From assembly GCA_905201565.1 (NCBI GenBank), contig CAJKOS010000021.1:1-16077 (forward strand): 16,077 bases of DNA, written 5' to 3'. Positions 1-7,300 of the stretch are shown piece by piece. The DNA comes from an uncultured Erysipelotrichaceae bacterium. GTDB taxonomy: Bacteria > Bacillota_I > Bacilli_A > Erysipelotrichales > Erysipelotrichaceae. The position numbers and the translations under genes are program-made. Every line of letters begins with the position of its first letter. Positions within the stretch are counted from its first letter, which is position 1. The notes under the pieces are model-generated. The model saw only the letters and a program-made list of their open reading frames with translations. It made no database searches and was not told where the DNA came from.

Positions 1-24
1 GTTATGAATGGGAGAGGGATTTAA

Positions 25-744
25 ATGTATTTGTATAAATATCGTTCATTACAGACTTTACTGGATTGGGAACGTTTGGGTGATATATTGGAGAATGACA
101 GATTATATTTCCCAACTTATGACCAATTAAATGATCCTTATGAAGGAGCATCTACTCTTCTGGTTCCTAAAGACGGATATGCAGGATGCTCTTTATCAAA
201 TGAATATGATATGGATTATTCTGTTATTGCCTCTATAAAAAAACAATATAGATTATTAAGTCTCTCAGGAACATGTAAATCTACTTTGTTATGGGCTCAT
301 TATGCTGGAAATTATACTGGTTTAGTGCTTGTTTATAAATCAGATAAATCATTTGCATCTGCCCAAAAAGTGATTTATCAAAATGCAGAAACTCGTGAAC
401 AGATAAAAGTATCTGCTGAAGAATGTGATAAGGAAGTTTGTAATACCTTTCTGTCAAAATATAAAGATTGGGAATATGAGCACGAATGGAGAATAATTGA
501 AAAAACGGATGACAAATATTTCAATTATAATTCAAATGAACTGGTTGGAATAATAGTAGGAAATAAATTTAGCAATTATTCAATACTTATGCTAAAGGGG
601 TTGCTTGATAAATTTAAAAATGGTTTATCAATTTATCGTGCTATACCAGGTTTTCAAACCAATGGTATCAGAATAATAAAATTAGTTGATGTAGAGAGAA
701 GTATTTTTGAAAATGAGCTTGATTTTACTGAAGAGTTTAATTGA
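25..744 (+). CDS. DUF2971 family protein
   Basis: A soluble 239-residue protein with the hallmarks of DUF2971. It has an N-terminal YKYRSL segment, NDPYEG at about residues 36-41, LLWAHYAGNYTGLVLVY at 88-104 (matching the family's W-x-HYA-x-x-x-x-G signature) and a W-x-YE-x-EWR motif at 149-156. No signal peptide or membrane segment is visible. The family is common in bacterial accessory regions and its biochemical role is not established, so I assign no reaction. The ATG follows an AG-rich site (GAGAGGGA, about 12-19) at normal spacing. The stop lies 9 bases before the RNA 2'-phosphotransferase gene, which suggests co-transcription. The gene is clearly AT-rich. The 24 bases upstream may hold the tail of another gene, but they are too short to judge. 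Confidence 0.85.
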   Translation: MYLYKYRSLQTLLDWERLGDILENDRLYFPTYDQLNDPYEGASTLLVPKDGYAGCSLSNEYDMDYSVIASIKKQYRLLSLSGTCKSTLLWAHYAGNYTGLVLVYKSDKSFASAQKVIYQNAETREQIKVSAEECDKEVCNTFLSKYKDWEYEHEWRIIEKTDDKYFNYNSNELVGIIVGNKFSNYSILMLKGLLDKFKNGLSIYRAIPGFQTNGIRIIKLVDVERSIFENELDFTEEFN

Positions 745-753
745 AAGATTAAT

Positions 754-1290
754 ATGGACTGCATAAAAACAAGCAAATTCCTTGCTCTTGTTCTTCGTCA
801 TAAACCAGAGAAGATTGGGCTGACACTCGATGAACATGGATGGGCAGATGTTGATGAACTCATAGAAAAGACAGTACATTCTGGAAGGAAACTTGATAAG
901 GAATCTTTGGAATATATTGTTCGTACCAATGATAAGCAACGATATGCTTTCAATGATGACCATACAAAGATCCGTGCTAACCAGGGACATACAATACCAG
1001 TTGATGTTGAACTGAAGGAATCTGTTCCACCAGATGTCCTGTATCATGGTACAGCTGAGAGTTCTTTGCCATCTATTATGGATAAAGGTCTCTTGAAGAT
1101 GAAACGATTATATGTTCACTTGTCCAAAGATGTTTCTACTGCCATCAAAGTAGGACAGCGGCATGGTAAACCAGTTGTATTACTGGTTGATAGTGGAAGA
1201 ATGTACAAGGATGGCTACAAGTTCTATCTGTCAGCTAATGGAGTATGGTTAACAGAACATGTGCCTACAGAATTTCTTCAAAAGATTTGA
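754..1290 (+). CDS. kptA: RNA 2'-phosphotransferase (Tpt1/KptA family)
   Basis: This 178-residue protein matches full-length bacterial KptA. The family removes an internal 2'-phosphate from RNA by transferring it to NAD+, giving nicotinamide and ADP-ribose 1'',2''-cyclic phosphate. In fungi this finishes tRNA splicing; the bacterial role is unclear. Visible signatures are SKFLALVLRHKP with Arg15-His16, IRANQGHT at about 73-80 with Arg74, LYHGT at 96-100, and QRHGKPVVL with Arg136. Together these fit the Arg-His-Arg-Arg active-site set of the family, so the enzyme looks intact. An N-terminal winged-helix part is followed by the ADP-ribosyltransferase-like fold. The ribosome binding site is weak, so translational coupling to the DUF2971 gene just upstream is plausible. 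Confidence 0.93.
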   Translation: MDCIKTSKFLALVLRHKPEKIGLTLDEHGWADVDELIEKTVHSGRKLDKESLEYIVRTNDKQRYAFNDDHTKIRANQGHTIPVDVELKESVPPDVLYHGTAESSLPSIMDKGLLKMKRLYVHLSKDVSTAIKVGQRHGKPVVLLVDSGRMYKDGYKFYLSANGVWLTEHVPTEFLQKI

Positions 1291-1318
1291 ATACTGGAAA
1301 GTGATATGTGTGTACATG

Positions 1319-1330
1319 GAAAACGTTTTC
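1319..1330. promoter_or_regulatory. 12-bp perfect palindrome, cre-like
   Basis: GAAAACGTTTTC lies in the 71-base gap between kptA and the first small paralogue, about 30 bases before the preferred start codon. It matches the centre of the catabolite-responsive element recognised by CcpA in Bacillota (TGAAAACGTTTTCA) but differs at both terminal bases. It could be an operator for another LacI-type repressor, or chance. No clear -35/-10 pair was found beside it. Confidence 0.3.
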
Positions 1331-1361
1331 TGATACATTCAATAGCATAGAGGTGATTAGT

Positions 1362-1808
1362 ATGTGTGAAGAAAACAAGCTGAAATACAACCAATACAAG
1401 AAGGAAAATGATGAGTGTCTGAAACTGTTTAAGATGGATCTTGAAAATGCCAAATTAGCAGAAAAGACGATCAGTAAACACATGGACAATGTTGAGATGT
1501 TTTTGAATGAATATCTCTTGTCAGAAGATCCTGATCCTATGCAGAAAGGTGCAAGAATGCTGCATAAATACTTTGGTGGTTACTACATCTATGAGTACTT
1601 GTTTGCTACACCTGGCACAGTCAAAACAACTGCCGCAAGTATCAAGAAGTTCTACAAGTCTATGCTTGACCATGAGAAGATCACAAAGGATGATTTTGAT
1701 TATCTTGTATTGGATATCAAACAGAATATGGAAGACTGGATGAAGATGTGTGAAGAATTCAATCATCCGGACGATGATGATCCATATTACCTTGACCAGT
1801 TCTTCTGA
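1362..1808 (+). CDS. Small helical protein resembling an integrase core-binding domain (paralogue 1)
   Basis: A 148-residue, charged, apparently all-helical protein. The motif KTISKHMDNVEMFLNEYL near the N-terminus resembles the SAM-like core-binding domain of tyrosine recombinases, but the catalytic Arg...His-x-x-Arg...Tyr domain is absent. A later conserved block (ASIKKFYKSML, then DDFDYLVLDIKQNMEDWM) is shared with the next gene. The C-terminus has an extra acidic tail (DDDD near residue 138) that the paralogue lacks. I start it at the ATG at 1362 because GAGGTG (1350-1355) sits 6 bases upstream; an in-frame start at 1308 has no such site and would add 18 poorly coding residues. Function is unknown. 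A DNA-binding or adaptor role is inference. Confidence 0.75.
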   Translation: MCEENKLKYNQYKKENDECLKLFKMDLENAKLAEKTISKHMDNVEMFLNEYLLSEDPDPMQKGARMLHKYFGGYYIYEYLFATPGTVKTTAASIKKFYKSMLDHEKITKDDFDYLVLDIKQNMEDWMKMCEEFNHPDDDDPYYLDQFF

Positions 1809-1859
1809 TAATGACAGACAGTTAATTTGTGCTCTTACATACAATGACAGGAGAATACT

Positions 1860-2261
1860 ATGGAAGAAATGAGTGAATACGAAAAGAAGTGCGAACAATA
1901 TAAGAAAGATAATGAACAATATCTGGAATGGTTCAGACAGGATTTGGAAGAAAGTGGGTTGAAACCAAAGACAATCAGGAATCATATTGAGAATATGGAT
2001 TTGTATCTGAATGACTATCTGCAATACGAAGATGCATATTCCATGGAAGAAGGCATTAACGAGGTATTTGGCTTTCTTGGTTATTGGTTCATCCACAAAT
2101 GTCTCTGGTCTTCACCAGATTCTTTGAGAAAGTGTTCTGCCAGTCTCAAGAAGTTCTACAAGTCTATGCTTGCAAGGGGTAAGGTGTCCCAGGATGACTA
2201 TGACTATATGGTTTTCATCATCAAAGAAAATCTCCAGGACTGGATGGATATGTGTTATTGA
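1860..2261 (+). CDS. Small helical protein resembling an integrase core-binding domain (paralogue 2)
   Basis: This 133-residue protein is clearly homologous along its length to the protein encoded just upstream. Both share a YKK(D/E)N start, a KTIxxHxxNxxxxLNxYL motif, an LKKFYKSML block and an IKxNxxDWM ending. A 27-base stretch is identical between the two genes (1642-1668 and 2146-2172), which suggests a fairly recent duplication or conversion. It lacks the acidic tail of paralogue 1 and ends at DWMDMCY. There is no recombinase catalytic domain. The start at 1860 follows CAGGAG at 1848-1853; an in-frame ATG three codons later is possible. Function unknown. Its position between paralogue 1 and an ATPase gene suggests a shared transcript. 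Confidence 0.75.
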   Translation: MEEMSEYEKKCEQYKKDNEQYLEWFRQDLEESGLKPKTIRNHIENMDLYLNDYLQYEDAYSMEEGINEVFGFLGYWFIHKCLWSSPDSLRKCSASLKKFYKSMLARGKVSQDDYDYMVFIIKENLQDWMDMCY

Positions 2262-2270
2262 TTGTGTGTG

Positions 2271-2293
2271 AGGGAGTGCTTTGTGCATTCCCT
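2271..2293 (+). other. Intergenic hairpin (attenuator or weak terminator)
   Basis: AGGGAGTGC and GCATTCCCT can form a 9-pair stem with one G-T wobble around a 5-base loop, in the 55-base gap between paralogue 2 and the ATPase gene. The stem is followed by TTTGTC and not a long T-run, so as an intrinsic terminator it is weak. It may tune expression or protect mRNA ends. Confidence 0.4.
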
Positions 2294-2316
2294 TTGTCAT
2301 AACAGGGGTGAGTTGA

Positions 2317-3027
2317 ATGAACATTCGTGAAGTATACATTAACTGGAAATATGTTCCTGAAGACTACTATGTCAGGGACATTGAAACATTGCGTTCCATG
2401 ACTTCCTGTGTCTTTCATTCTCCGGTAACATTCTTTGCCGGAGAAAATGGAACAGGTAAGTCTACACTGCTTGAAGCAATCGCAACTGCCTATGGCTTTA
2501 ATCCGGAAGGTGGTTCCATGAACTACTCTTTTTCTACCTATGATTCCCATAGTGAACTCAGTCATGCTCTGACAGTTGTCAAAGACCCTTATGCTGAGAA
2601 ATATGGTTACTTTCTTCGTGCTGAAAGCTTCTACAATGTCGCTACAGCAGAAGAAATGAATTATAGTGACATATTACATCCATCGATGAAACTGCATGCA
2701 AAGTCCCATGGTGAAAGCTTTCTTGCCATCATGGAAAAGTACATGGACAACAGTGGGATGTTCATCCTTGATGAACCAGAAGCAGCGCTTTCCCAGCAAA
2801 GGCAGATGACGTTGTTAATGTATATGCATAATGCAGTGAAGCAGGGGGCACAGTTTATCATCGCAACCCATTCACCCATATTGCTTGCGTATCCGGATGC
2901 TGAGATTCTGTCCTTTGATGATGGTTATATTCACCCGGTGAACTATGAAGAAACAGACAGCTACCAGATCACAAAACTGTTTGTGAATAACAGGGACTAT
3001 ATCCTCAAAAAGTTGTTTGAGGAATAA
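2317..3027 (+). CDS. Compact ABC-type AAA family ATPase
   Basis: A 236-residue soluble ATPase with a complete ABC-type set: Walker A GENGTGKST (residues 42-50), a signature-like SHGES (130-134), Walker B MFILDEPEAALS (148-159) and an H-loop ATHSP with His185. It is of the AAA_21/COG3910-like kind, related in architecture to SMC/RecF-type ATPases but without a coiled-coil insertion, and has no membrane partner nearby. Such single-domain ATPases appear as housekeeping proteins of unknown role and as motors in defence modules. The start follows AGGGGTGAG (2304-2312). It is encoded 55 bases after the paralogue pair and 98 bases before the nuclease-helicase gene. Its substrate is not inferable from sequence. 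Confidence 0.88.
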   Translation: MNIREVYINWKYVPEDYYVRDIETLRSMTSCVFHSPVTFFAGENGTGKSTLLEAIATAYGFNPEGGSMNYSFSTYDSHSELSHALTVVKDPYAEKYGYFLRAESFYNVATAEEMNYSDILHPSMKLHAKSHGESFLAIMEKYMDNSGMFILDEPEAALSQQRQMTLLMYMHNAVKQGAQFIIATHSPILLAYPDAEILSFDDGYIHPVNYEETDSYQITKLFVNNRDYILKKLFEE

Positions 3028-3095
3028 ATGACATCTTTGTCTCTTCAGCCTATGCCAGGAATGTATATACCTTTTTCTATATTGTTTGCTTTCTG

Positions 3096-3111
3096 TGACA
3101 TATAATTGTCA
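3096..3111 (+). promoter_or_regulatory. -10 box centred in a dyad (TGACA-TATAAT-TGTCA)
   Basis: A perfect consensus -10 hexamer TATAAT (3101-3106) is flanked exactly by the inverted repeat TGACA/TGTCA. It lies 20 bases ahead of the helicase gene's ATG. I see no good -35 at 16-18 bases. The symmetry suggests a repressor site covering the promoter core, consistent with separate regulation of the helicase gene. Confidence 0.5.
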
Positions 3112-3125
3112 TATAAGGTGAAACT

Positions 3126-4991
3126 ATGATTGTCTATCAGGAAACAAAGAAACAATTTCTTGATGATGTAAGAGAAGACATCATTGAAGAAAAGATATCT
3201 GCTGCAGTGCTGGAGAAACTGCATAAACATACCGGTGCCAGTGAATTCAATTCCTGGATGAATTCCATGAACTACATGTACAGGGTCATGGAAGATAAGC
3301 GCATACCAGATGACTGCCGCATTGCGATTGAATACCGCATACCCAATTCCAACAAACGGGTGGACTTCATCGTTTCGGGTGAAGATGAAAAACACCGGGA
3401 AAGTGCCGTCATTGTCGAACTCAAACAATGGCAGAGCTTAGAAAAGGTGGAATCCAAAGATGCGGTAGTTCTTACAAACCTACATGGTCATCAAGTAGAG
3501 ACAACCCATCCATCGTATCAGGCATGGTCCTATGTCAGTATGATCCGTGACTACAATGAAGATGTCCGCAAGTATAAGATCTTTCTGCAGCCATGTGCTT
3601 ACCTCCATAACTACCGGTTACAGGAAAATGATGACCTCACTGCAGAGTGCTATGACTACTATGTCGAACAGGCACCGGTATTTACAAGAGGGGATGCCTC
3701 AAAGCTTGCGGACTTCATCACCAAGTATGTCAAAAAGGGTAATCCTGATGTGATGTACCATATTGAAAAGGGAAAGATTATACCAAGCAAGTCATTACAG
3801 GATAACCTGGCGTCTTTGTTAAAAGGTAACCGGGAATTTACACTCATTGATGAACAGAAGATTGTCTATGAAAAGGCACTAGAACTCGCAAAAGACAAAG
3901 AGAAAACAGTCTATATTATTCATGGTGGACCTGGTACTGGCAAGTCAGTACTTGCCATCAATATGCTCGTTGCCATATTGAATATGTCACAGAATGTTCT
4001 CTATGTCACAAAGAACTCCGCACCAAGAAATGTCTATCGCAAGATGCTAACCGATGGGCATTACCGCAAGGCGTATGTCGACAATCTCTTCAAGGGTTCT
4101 GGTTCTTTTACAGAATGCCATGAAAATGACTTTGACTGCCTCATCGTAGATGAAGCACATCGTCTCAATGCAAAAAGCGGGATGTTTTCCAACCTTGGCG
4201 AAAACCAGATCAAAGAAATTATCCATGCCACAAGACTTTCCATCTTCTTCATCGATGACCACCAGAGAGTAACCCTCAAAGACATTGGAAGCACTGAAGA
4301 AATCCATAAATGGGCAAAAGAAGCAGGCGCTTATGTTGTGGAAGATACATTGCTTTCCCAATTCCGCTGCAGTGGCAGCGACGGCTACCTTTCCTGGATT
4401 GATAATGTATTGGAAATCAATACCGAGGGAACAGATGAATTTGATCATGACTATGACATCCGCATCTGTGATAGTCCTGAAGAAGTCAGAAACCTCATTA
4501 TAGAGCGAAACAAGGTCAACAATAAGGCAAGAATGTTAGCAGGCTACTGCTGGGACTGGATATCCAGTGGCAAGAACAACACCAATGTACATGACATTAC
4601 CATCGGTGACTTTGGCATGTCGTGGAACCTTGGCTCATCTTCAACCTGGGCAATCGATCCCCAATCCGTTAATGAAATTGGTTGTATTCACACATGTCAG
4701 GGACTTGAATTTGATTATTGTGGTGTGATCATTGGTGATGACCTGCGCTATGAAGATGGAATAGTCACAGATTATACAAAGCGGGCAAAGACAGACCAGT
4801 CCATCAAAGGACTGAAGAAATTGCTCAAAGAAGACAAAGACGATGCCCTGAAACAAGCAGATGCCATCATCAAAAACACATACCGCACCCTTATGACAAG
4901 AGGGCAGAAGGGCTGCTATATCTATTGCACAGATGAAAAGCTTGGTGCATATTTGAAGGAAAGACTTGGTGAAAGAGATAGAAAAGTTTGA
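3126..4991 (+). CDS. DUF2075 superfamily 1-like helicase with N-terminal PD-(D/E)XK nuclease-like domain
   Basis: A 621-residue protein with two visible parts. Residues about 60-135 carry a nuclease-like pattern: Glu69, RVDF with Asp80, VELK with Glu98 and Lys100, then HPSYQ with Gln132, fitting the restriction-endonuclease fold. From about 255 on is the DUF2075 (COG3410) helicase core: Walker A GGPGTGKS (267-274), Walker B VDEAH (341-345), LLSQFRCSGSDGYLSWID, HTCQGLEFDYCGVIIGDDL, and a C-terminal RTLMTRGQKGCYIYC matching the arginine-bearing last helicase motif. All key motifs look intact. The start follows AAGGTG (3115-3120). Likely activity is ATP-driven nucleic acid translocation coupled to cleavage. 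Use in phage or plasmid defence is inference from relatives and location. Confidence 0.85.
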   Translation: MIVYQETKKQFLDDVREDIIEEKISAAVLEKLHKHTGASEFNSWMNSMNYMYRVMEDKRIPDDCRIAIEYRIPNSNKRVDFIVSGEDEKHRESAVIVELKQWQSLEKVESKDAVVLTNLHGHQVETTHPSYQAWSYVSMIRDYNEDVRKYKIFLQPCAYLHNYRLQENDDLTAECYDYYVEQAPVFTRGDASKLADFITKYVKKGNPDVMYHIEKGKIIPSKSLQDNLASLLKGNREFTLIDEQKIVYEKALELAKDKEKTVYIIHGGPGTGKSVLAINMLVAILNMSQNVLYVTKNSAPRNVYRKMLTDGHYRKAYVDNLFKGSGSFTECHENDFDCLIVDEAHRLNAKSGMFSNLGENQIKEIIHATRLSIFFIDDHQRVTLKDIGSTEEIHKWAKEAGAYVVEDTLLSQFRCSGSDGYLSWIDNVLEINTEGTDEFDHDYDIRICDSPEEVRNLIIERNKVNNKARMLAGYCWDWISSGKNNTNVHDITIGDFGMSWNLGSSSTWAIDPQSVNEIGCIHTCQGLEFDYCGVIIGDDLRYEDGIVTDYTKRAKTDQSIKGLKKLLKEDKDDALKQADAIIKNTYRTLMTRGQKGCYIYCTDEKLGAYLKERLGERDRKV

Positions 4992-5064
4992 AAAGTCATG
5001 ATTTTGTGGGTGAATTGATATTGAAAAGTCACAAAAATAATGTCTGAATCGTATTGAAAAGTCA
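4988..5064. repeat. Phased array A: three TTGAAAAGTCA motifs at exact 33-bp period
   Basis: TTGAAAAGTCA occurs at 4988-4998, 5021-5031 and 5054-5064, so each copy starts exactly 33 bases after the previous one. The first overlaps the helicase gene's stop codon. Before copies 2 and 3 a related flank is also kept (GAATTGATA and GAATCGTA), so the unit is larger than the core. The core contains a short dyad, TGA-N4-TCA. Thirty-three bases is close to three helical turns, so all copies face the same side of the DNA. The rest of the gap to the esterase start (5065-5145) shows no convincing promoter or terminator. Confidence 0.85.
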
Positions 5065-5145
5065 TAAAAGCTAAAACTGGGTGTATGATTCACATCCCGG
5101 TGTACTACATCATGTTTTTTCAAAATCATTAGTGAGGTGTGTTGT

Positions 5146-6513
5146 ATGCAATATTGTATAGAAACAACAGGTGGAACAATACAAGGATACAAAGAAGGAG
5201 ACTTCTATTGTTTCAAAGGCATTCCCTATGGCAAAGCAAAACGGTTTGAGAAAGCTGAGCCATATAGCTGGGATGGCGTACTGGATTGTACAGCATTTGG
5301 TAACAGGGCAATGCAGATGGAAAAGGGAGGTATAGCAGAAGGGTGTGATGAAGACTGCCTAAACCTCAATGTCTATGCCAGAGATGTACATGGGCATCTG
5401 CCAGTACTTGTTGAAATCCATGGAGGTGCCTTCCAGACGGGCAGTAATCGTGAACATGGTCCGGAACAGATGATGCAGGATAGAAACTTTGTCTATGTCT
5501 CCATCAACTACCGGCTTGGTATATTTGGTTACCTGTACCTTGGTGAAGCATTTCCCACTTCAGGTAATAACGGATACCTTGACCAGCTGCTGGCATTGCG
5601 CTGGGTGAAGGATAATATTGCGTCTTTTGGTGGGGATCCTGACAATATCACGGTCATGGGTGCTTCTGCTGGTGCCAAGTCTATCGCTGCCCTCATGCTG
5701 CAAAAAGAAAGTGCAACATTGTTTTCTAAAGCCATCCTATCCAGTGGTGCCTACCAGTGTATCCGTGATATGGGTACTGCTGAGAAAGTCGCAAAGCAAT
5801 ACTTTGAGGTACTTGGAACAGATGACATAGCAGAATTGAAACGCATGGATGCAGAGAAATTGTTATTAGCACAGGATGCACTTTGTTCATCGTTTGCCAG
5901 CACCTGTATGTTTGGACCTGTTGCAGATGGCACTGTAATACCAGCTGATTATCTTGACATTTTGCATGCTGGAGATTTCTGGAAAGGGAAGGCCATTGTT
6001 GGCAGCTGCCTTCATGAACTTGGTTTCTACCCGATGATGGATAAGGACTTTGTTAAACATGCAGAAGATATCGCAGATGGTTTGTTTGGTAAGAATGCTT
6101 CAATTGCCATACATGATGTTCATGAACTGCACGAGTACTCTTTGGAAGAGGCATGGGTCAAGGTGTTGTCCGACTACATGTATCGCACATACAGTGTGCG
6201 GATGAGCTATATCCTTTCTGCTAATGGAAGTGAAGTCTACCACTATTCTTTTGTGCATTCTCCTGCTTTGCATTGCATGGACCAGAGCTTTGCCTTTGGG
6301 AAAGAAAGAAATGAGAGTCTTGGGAATACTATCTTTTGTGCCTATACAAACTTCATCATCTCTGGTGATCCAAATGGTGATGGTGTTCCACAATGGAATG
6401 TATATGATGTTAAGAAACATAATCATATGGTATGGGATGAGGAAACGCACGAAACATGTGTTTCTGCGATGGATGTGTTACAGCATTTCCCAGAACAGGT
6501 ATACAAGTTATAA
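5146..6513 (+). CDS. Type-B carboxylesterase (alpha/beta hydrolase)
   Basis: A 455-residue carboxylesterase/para-nitrobenzyl-esterase family protein of near-typical length. It has the EDCLNLNVY signature (69-77), an oxyanion-hole HGGAF (92-96), a nucleophile elbow GASAG with Ser174, the acidic residue Glu291 in HELGF, and His371 in FVHSPAL, matching the family's Ser-Glu-His triad. The elbow is GASAG where most members have GESAG, and the oxyanion motif is HGGAF where HGGGF is commoner. No signal peptide is seen, so it is probably cytoplasmic. The natural ester is unknown. I chose the ATG at 5146 because GAGGTG (5134-5139) is 6 bases upstream; a GTG at 5137 overlaps that site. It converges on the DeoR-type gene with a shared terminator between them. 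Confidence 0.9.
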   Translation: MQYCIETTGGTIQGYKEGDFYCFKGIPYGKAKRFEKAEPYSWDGVLDCTAFGNRAMQMEKGGIAEGCDEDCLNLNVYARDVHGHLPVLVEIHGGAFQTGSNREHGPEQMMQDRNFVYVSINYRLGIFGYLYLGEAFPTSGNNGYLDQLLALRWVKDNIASFGGDPDNITVMGASAGAKSIAALMLQKESATLFSKAILSSGAYQCIRDMGTAEKVAKQYFEVLGTDDIAELKRMDAEKLLLAQDALCSSFASTCMFGPVADGTVIPADYLDILHAGDFWKGKAIVGSCLHELGFYPMMDKDFVKHAEDIADGLFGKNASIAIHDVHELHEYSLEEAWVKVLSDYMYRTYSVRMSYILSANGSEVYHYSFVHSPALHCMDQSFAFGKERNESLGNTIFCAYTNFIISGDPNGDGVPQWNVYDVKKHNHMVWDEETHETCVSAMDVLQHFPEQVYKL

Positions 6514-6516
6514 ACA

Positions 6517-6540
6517 AAAGGGCAGGATGATCTGCCCTTT
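6517..6540. terminator. Bidirectional intrinsic terminator
   Basis: AAAGGGCAG, loop GATGAT, CTGCCCTTT forms a perfect 9-bp stem. On both strands the pyrimidine side ends in a T-rich stretch. It starts 4 bases after the esterase stop and ends just before the stop of the convergent DeoR-type gene, so it can serve both. Confidence 0.88.
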
Positions 6541-6542
6541 GT

Positions 6543-7286
6543 TCAGATAATGACTTCAATGCCTGCTGCCTTGAGCTCTTCTTTATACTGTTCTGGTATT
6601 TCATCATCAGTGATGACGGTTTTGATGGCATTTTTGAGATTGAGTGGAACAACACCCTGCTTGCCAAACTTGACACTTTCCGTTAATACCACAACTTTTT
6701 CTGCCTGCTTTGCCATATCCCGGACTGCCTGTGCGCGCATCTGGTCTTTATTTGTAAAACCGGTGCGTTCCGTATAACCATCTGTTCCAATGAAGAACAG
6801 GTTTGTATAGAAGTTTTCTACGGTCTGTCGTACAAGTGGTCCGACCATGACCTGGGCATCCATCTGGTAAATACCTCCGGTCAATATGATTTCAAAATTC
6901 GATTTGCCACGGATATATTGAGCAATGAAGGCACTGTTTGTGATGATGGTAATATCTTTCTTCGTTTCACATAATGCATCGGCTAACAGCGCACAGCAGC
7001 TTCCACTTTCAATCATGATCGTATCCCCATCATGGACAAGTTCACTTGCCTTTGCGGCAATTCTTTTTTTCTCTTCATAGTGCCAGGCAATACGGCCATT
7101 GATATCATCAGGACTGGAAAGGATGGCATAGCCGTGTTCCCGGTGAATGATGCCACGCTTTTCCAATACATCGAGGTCTTTGCGTATGGTAACCTTGGAA
7201 ACATTGAGCTTTTCGGAAAGCTCTGTTACTTCCATCTTGTTTTCTTTTGTAAGATACGCAAGTATATCATTCAATCTGTCTTTCAT
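6543..7286 (-). CDS. DeoR/GlpR-family transcriptional regulator
   Basis: A 247-residue regulator of typical DeoR length. The N-terminal helix-turn-helix (residues about 5-55, VTELSEKLNVSKVTIRKDL, then KRGIIHREHGYA) is followed by the sugar-phosphate-sensing ISOCOT-type domain with IESGS (92-96), ILTGG (124-128) and FFIGTDG (164-170). Family members usually repress sugar catabolism genes and are released by a phosphorylated intermediate. I start it at 7286, where the usual MKxRxxxIL beginning occurs; upstream in-frame starts would run into the activase gene. The ribosome binding site is poor and the gene begins 14 bases after the activase stop, so translation may be coupled. Likely target: the divergent promoter at 8213-8380. 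Inducer unknown, perhaps an anhydrohexitol phosphate. Confidence 0.92.
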   Translation of the reverse strand: MKDRLNDILAYLTKENKMEVTELSEKLNVSKVTIRKDLDVLEKRGIIHREHGYAILSSPDDINGRIAWHYEEKKRIAAKASELVHDGDTIMIESGSCCALLADALCETKKDITIITNSAFIAQYIRGKSNFEIILTGGIYQMDAQVMVGPLVRQTVENFYTNLFFIGTDGYTERTGFTNKDQMRAQAVRDMAKQAEKVVVLTESVKFGKQGVVPLNLKNAIKTVITDDEIPEQYKEELKAAGIEVII

Positions 7287-7300
7287 AGTTCTATTGTATA

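Noticed and set aside
1..24. Tail of an upstream gene
   Set aside because: Two frames reach stops within 40 bases, but there is too little sequence to support a call.
1362..2261. Tyrosine recombinases or integrase remnants
   Set aside because: Only the core-binding-like part is present. Both genes end cleanly with good ribosome binding sites, so they look like intact stand-alone genes and not broken integrases.
4641..5192. Minus-strand frame with DFS repeats through array A
   Set aside because: Most of it is antisense to the helicase and esterase genes; the repeats come from the 33-base array.
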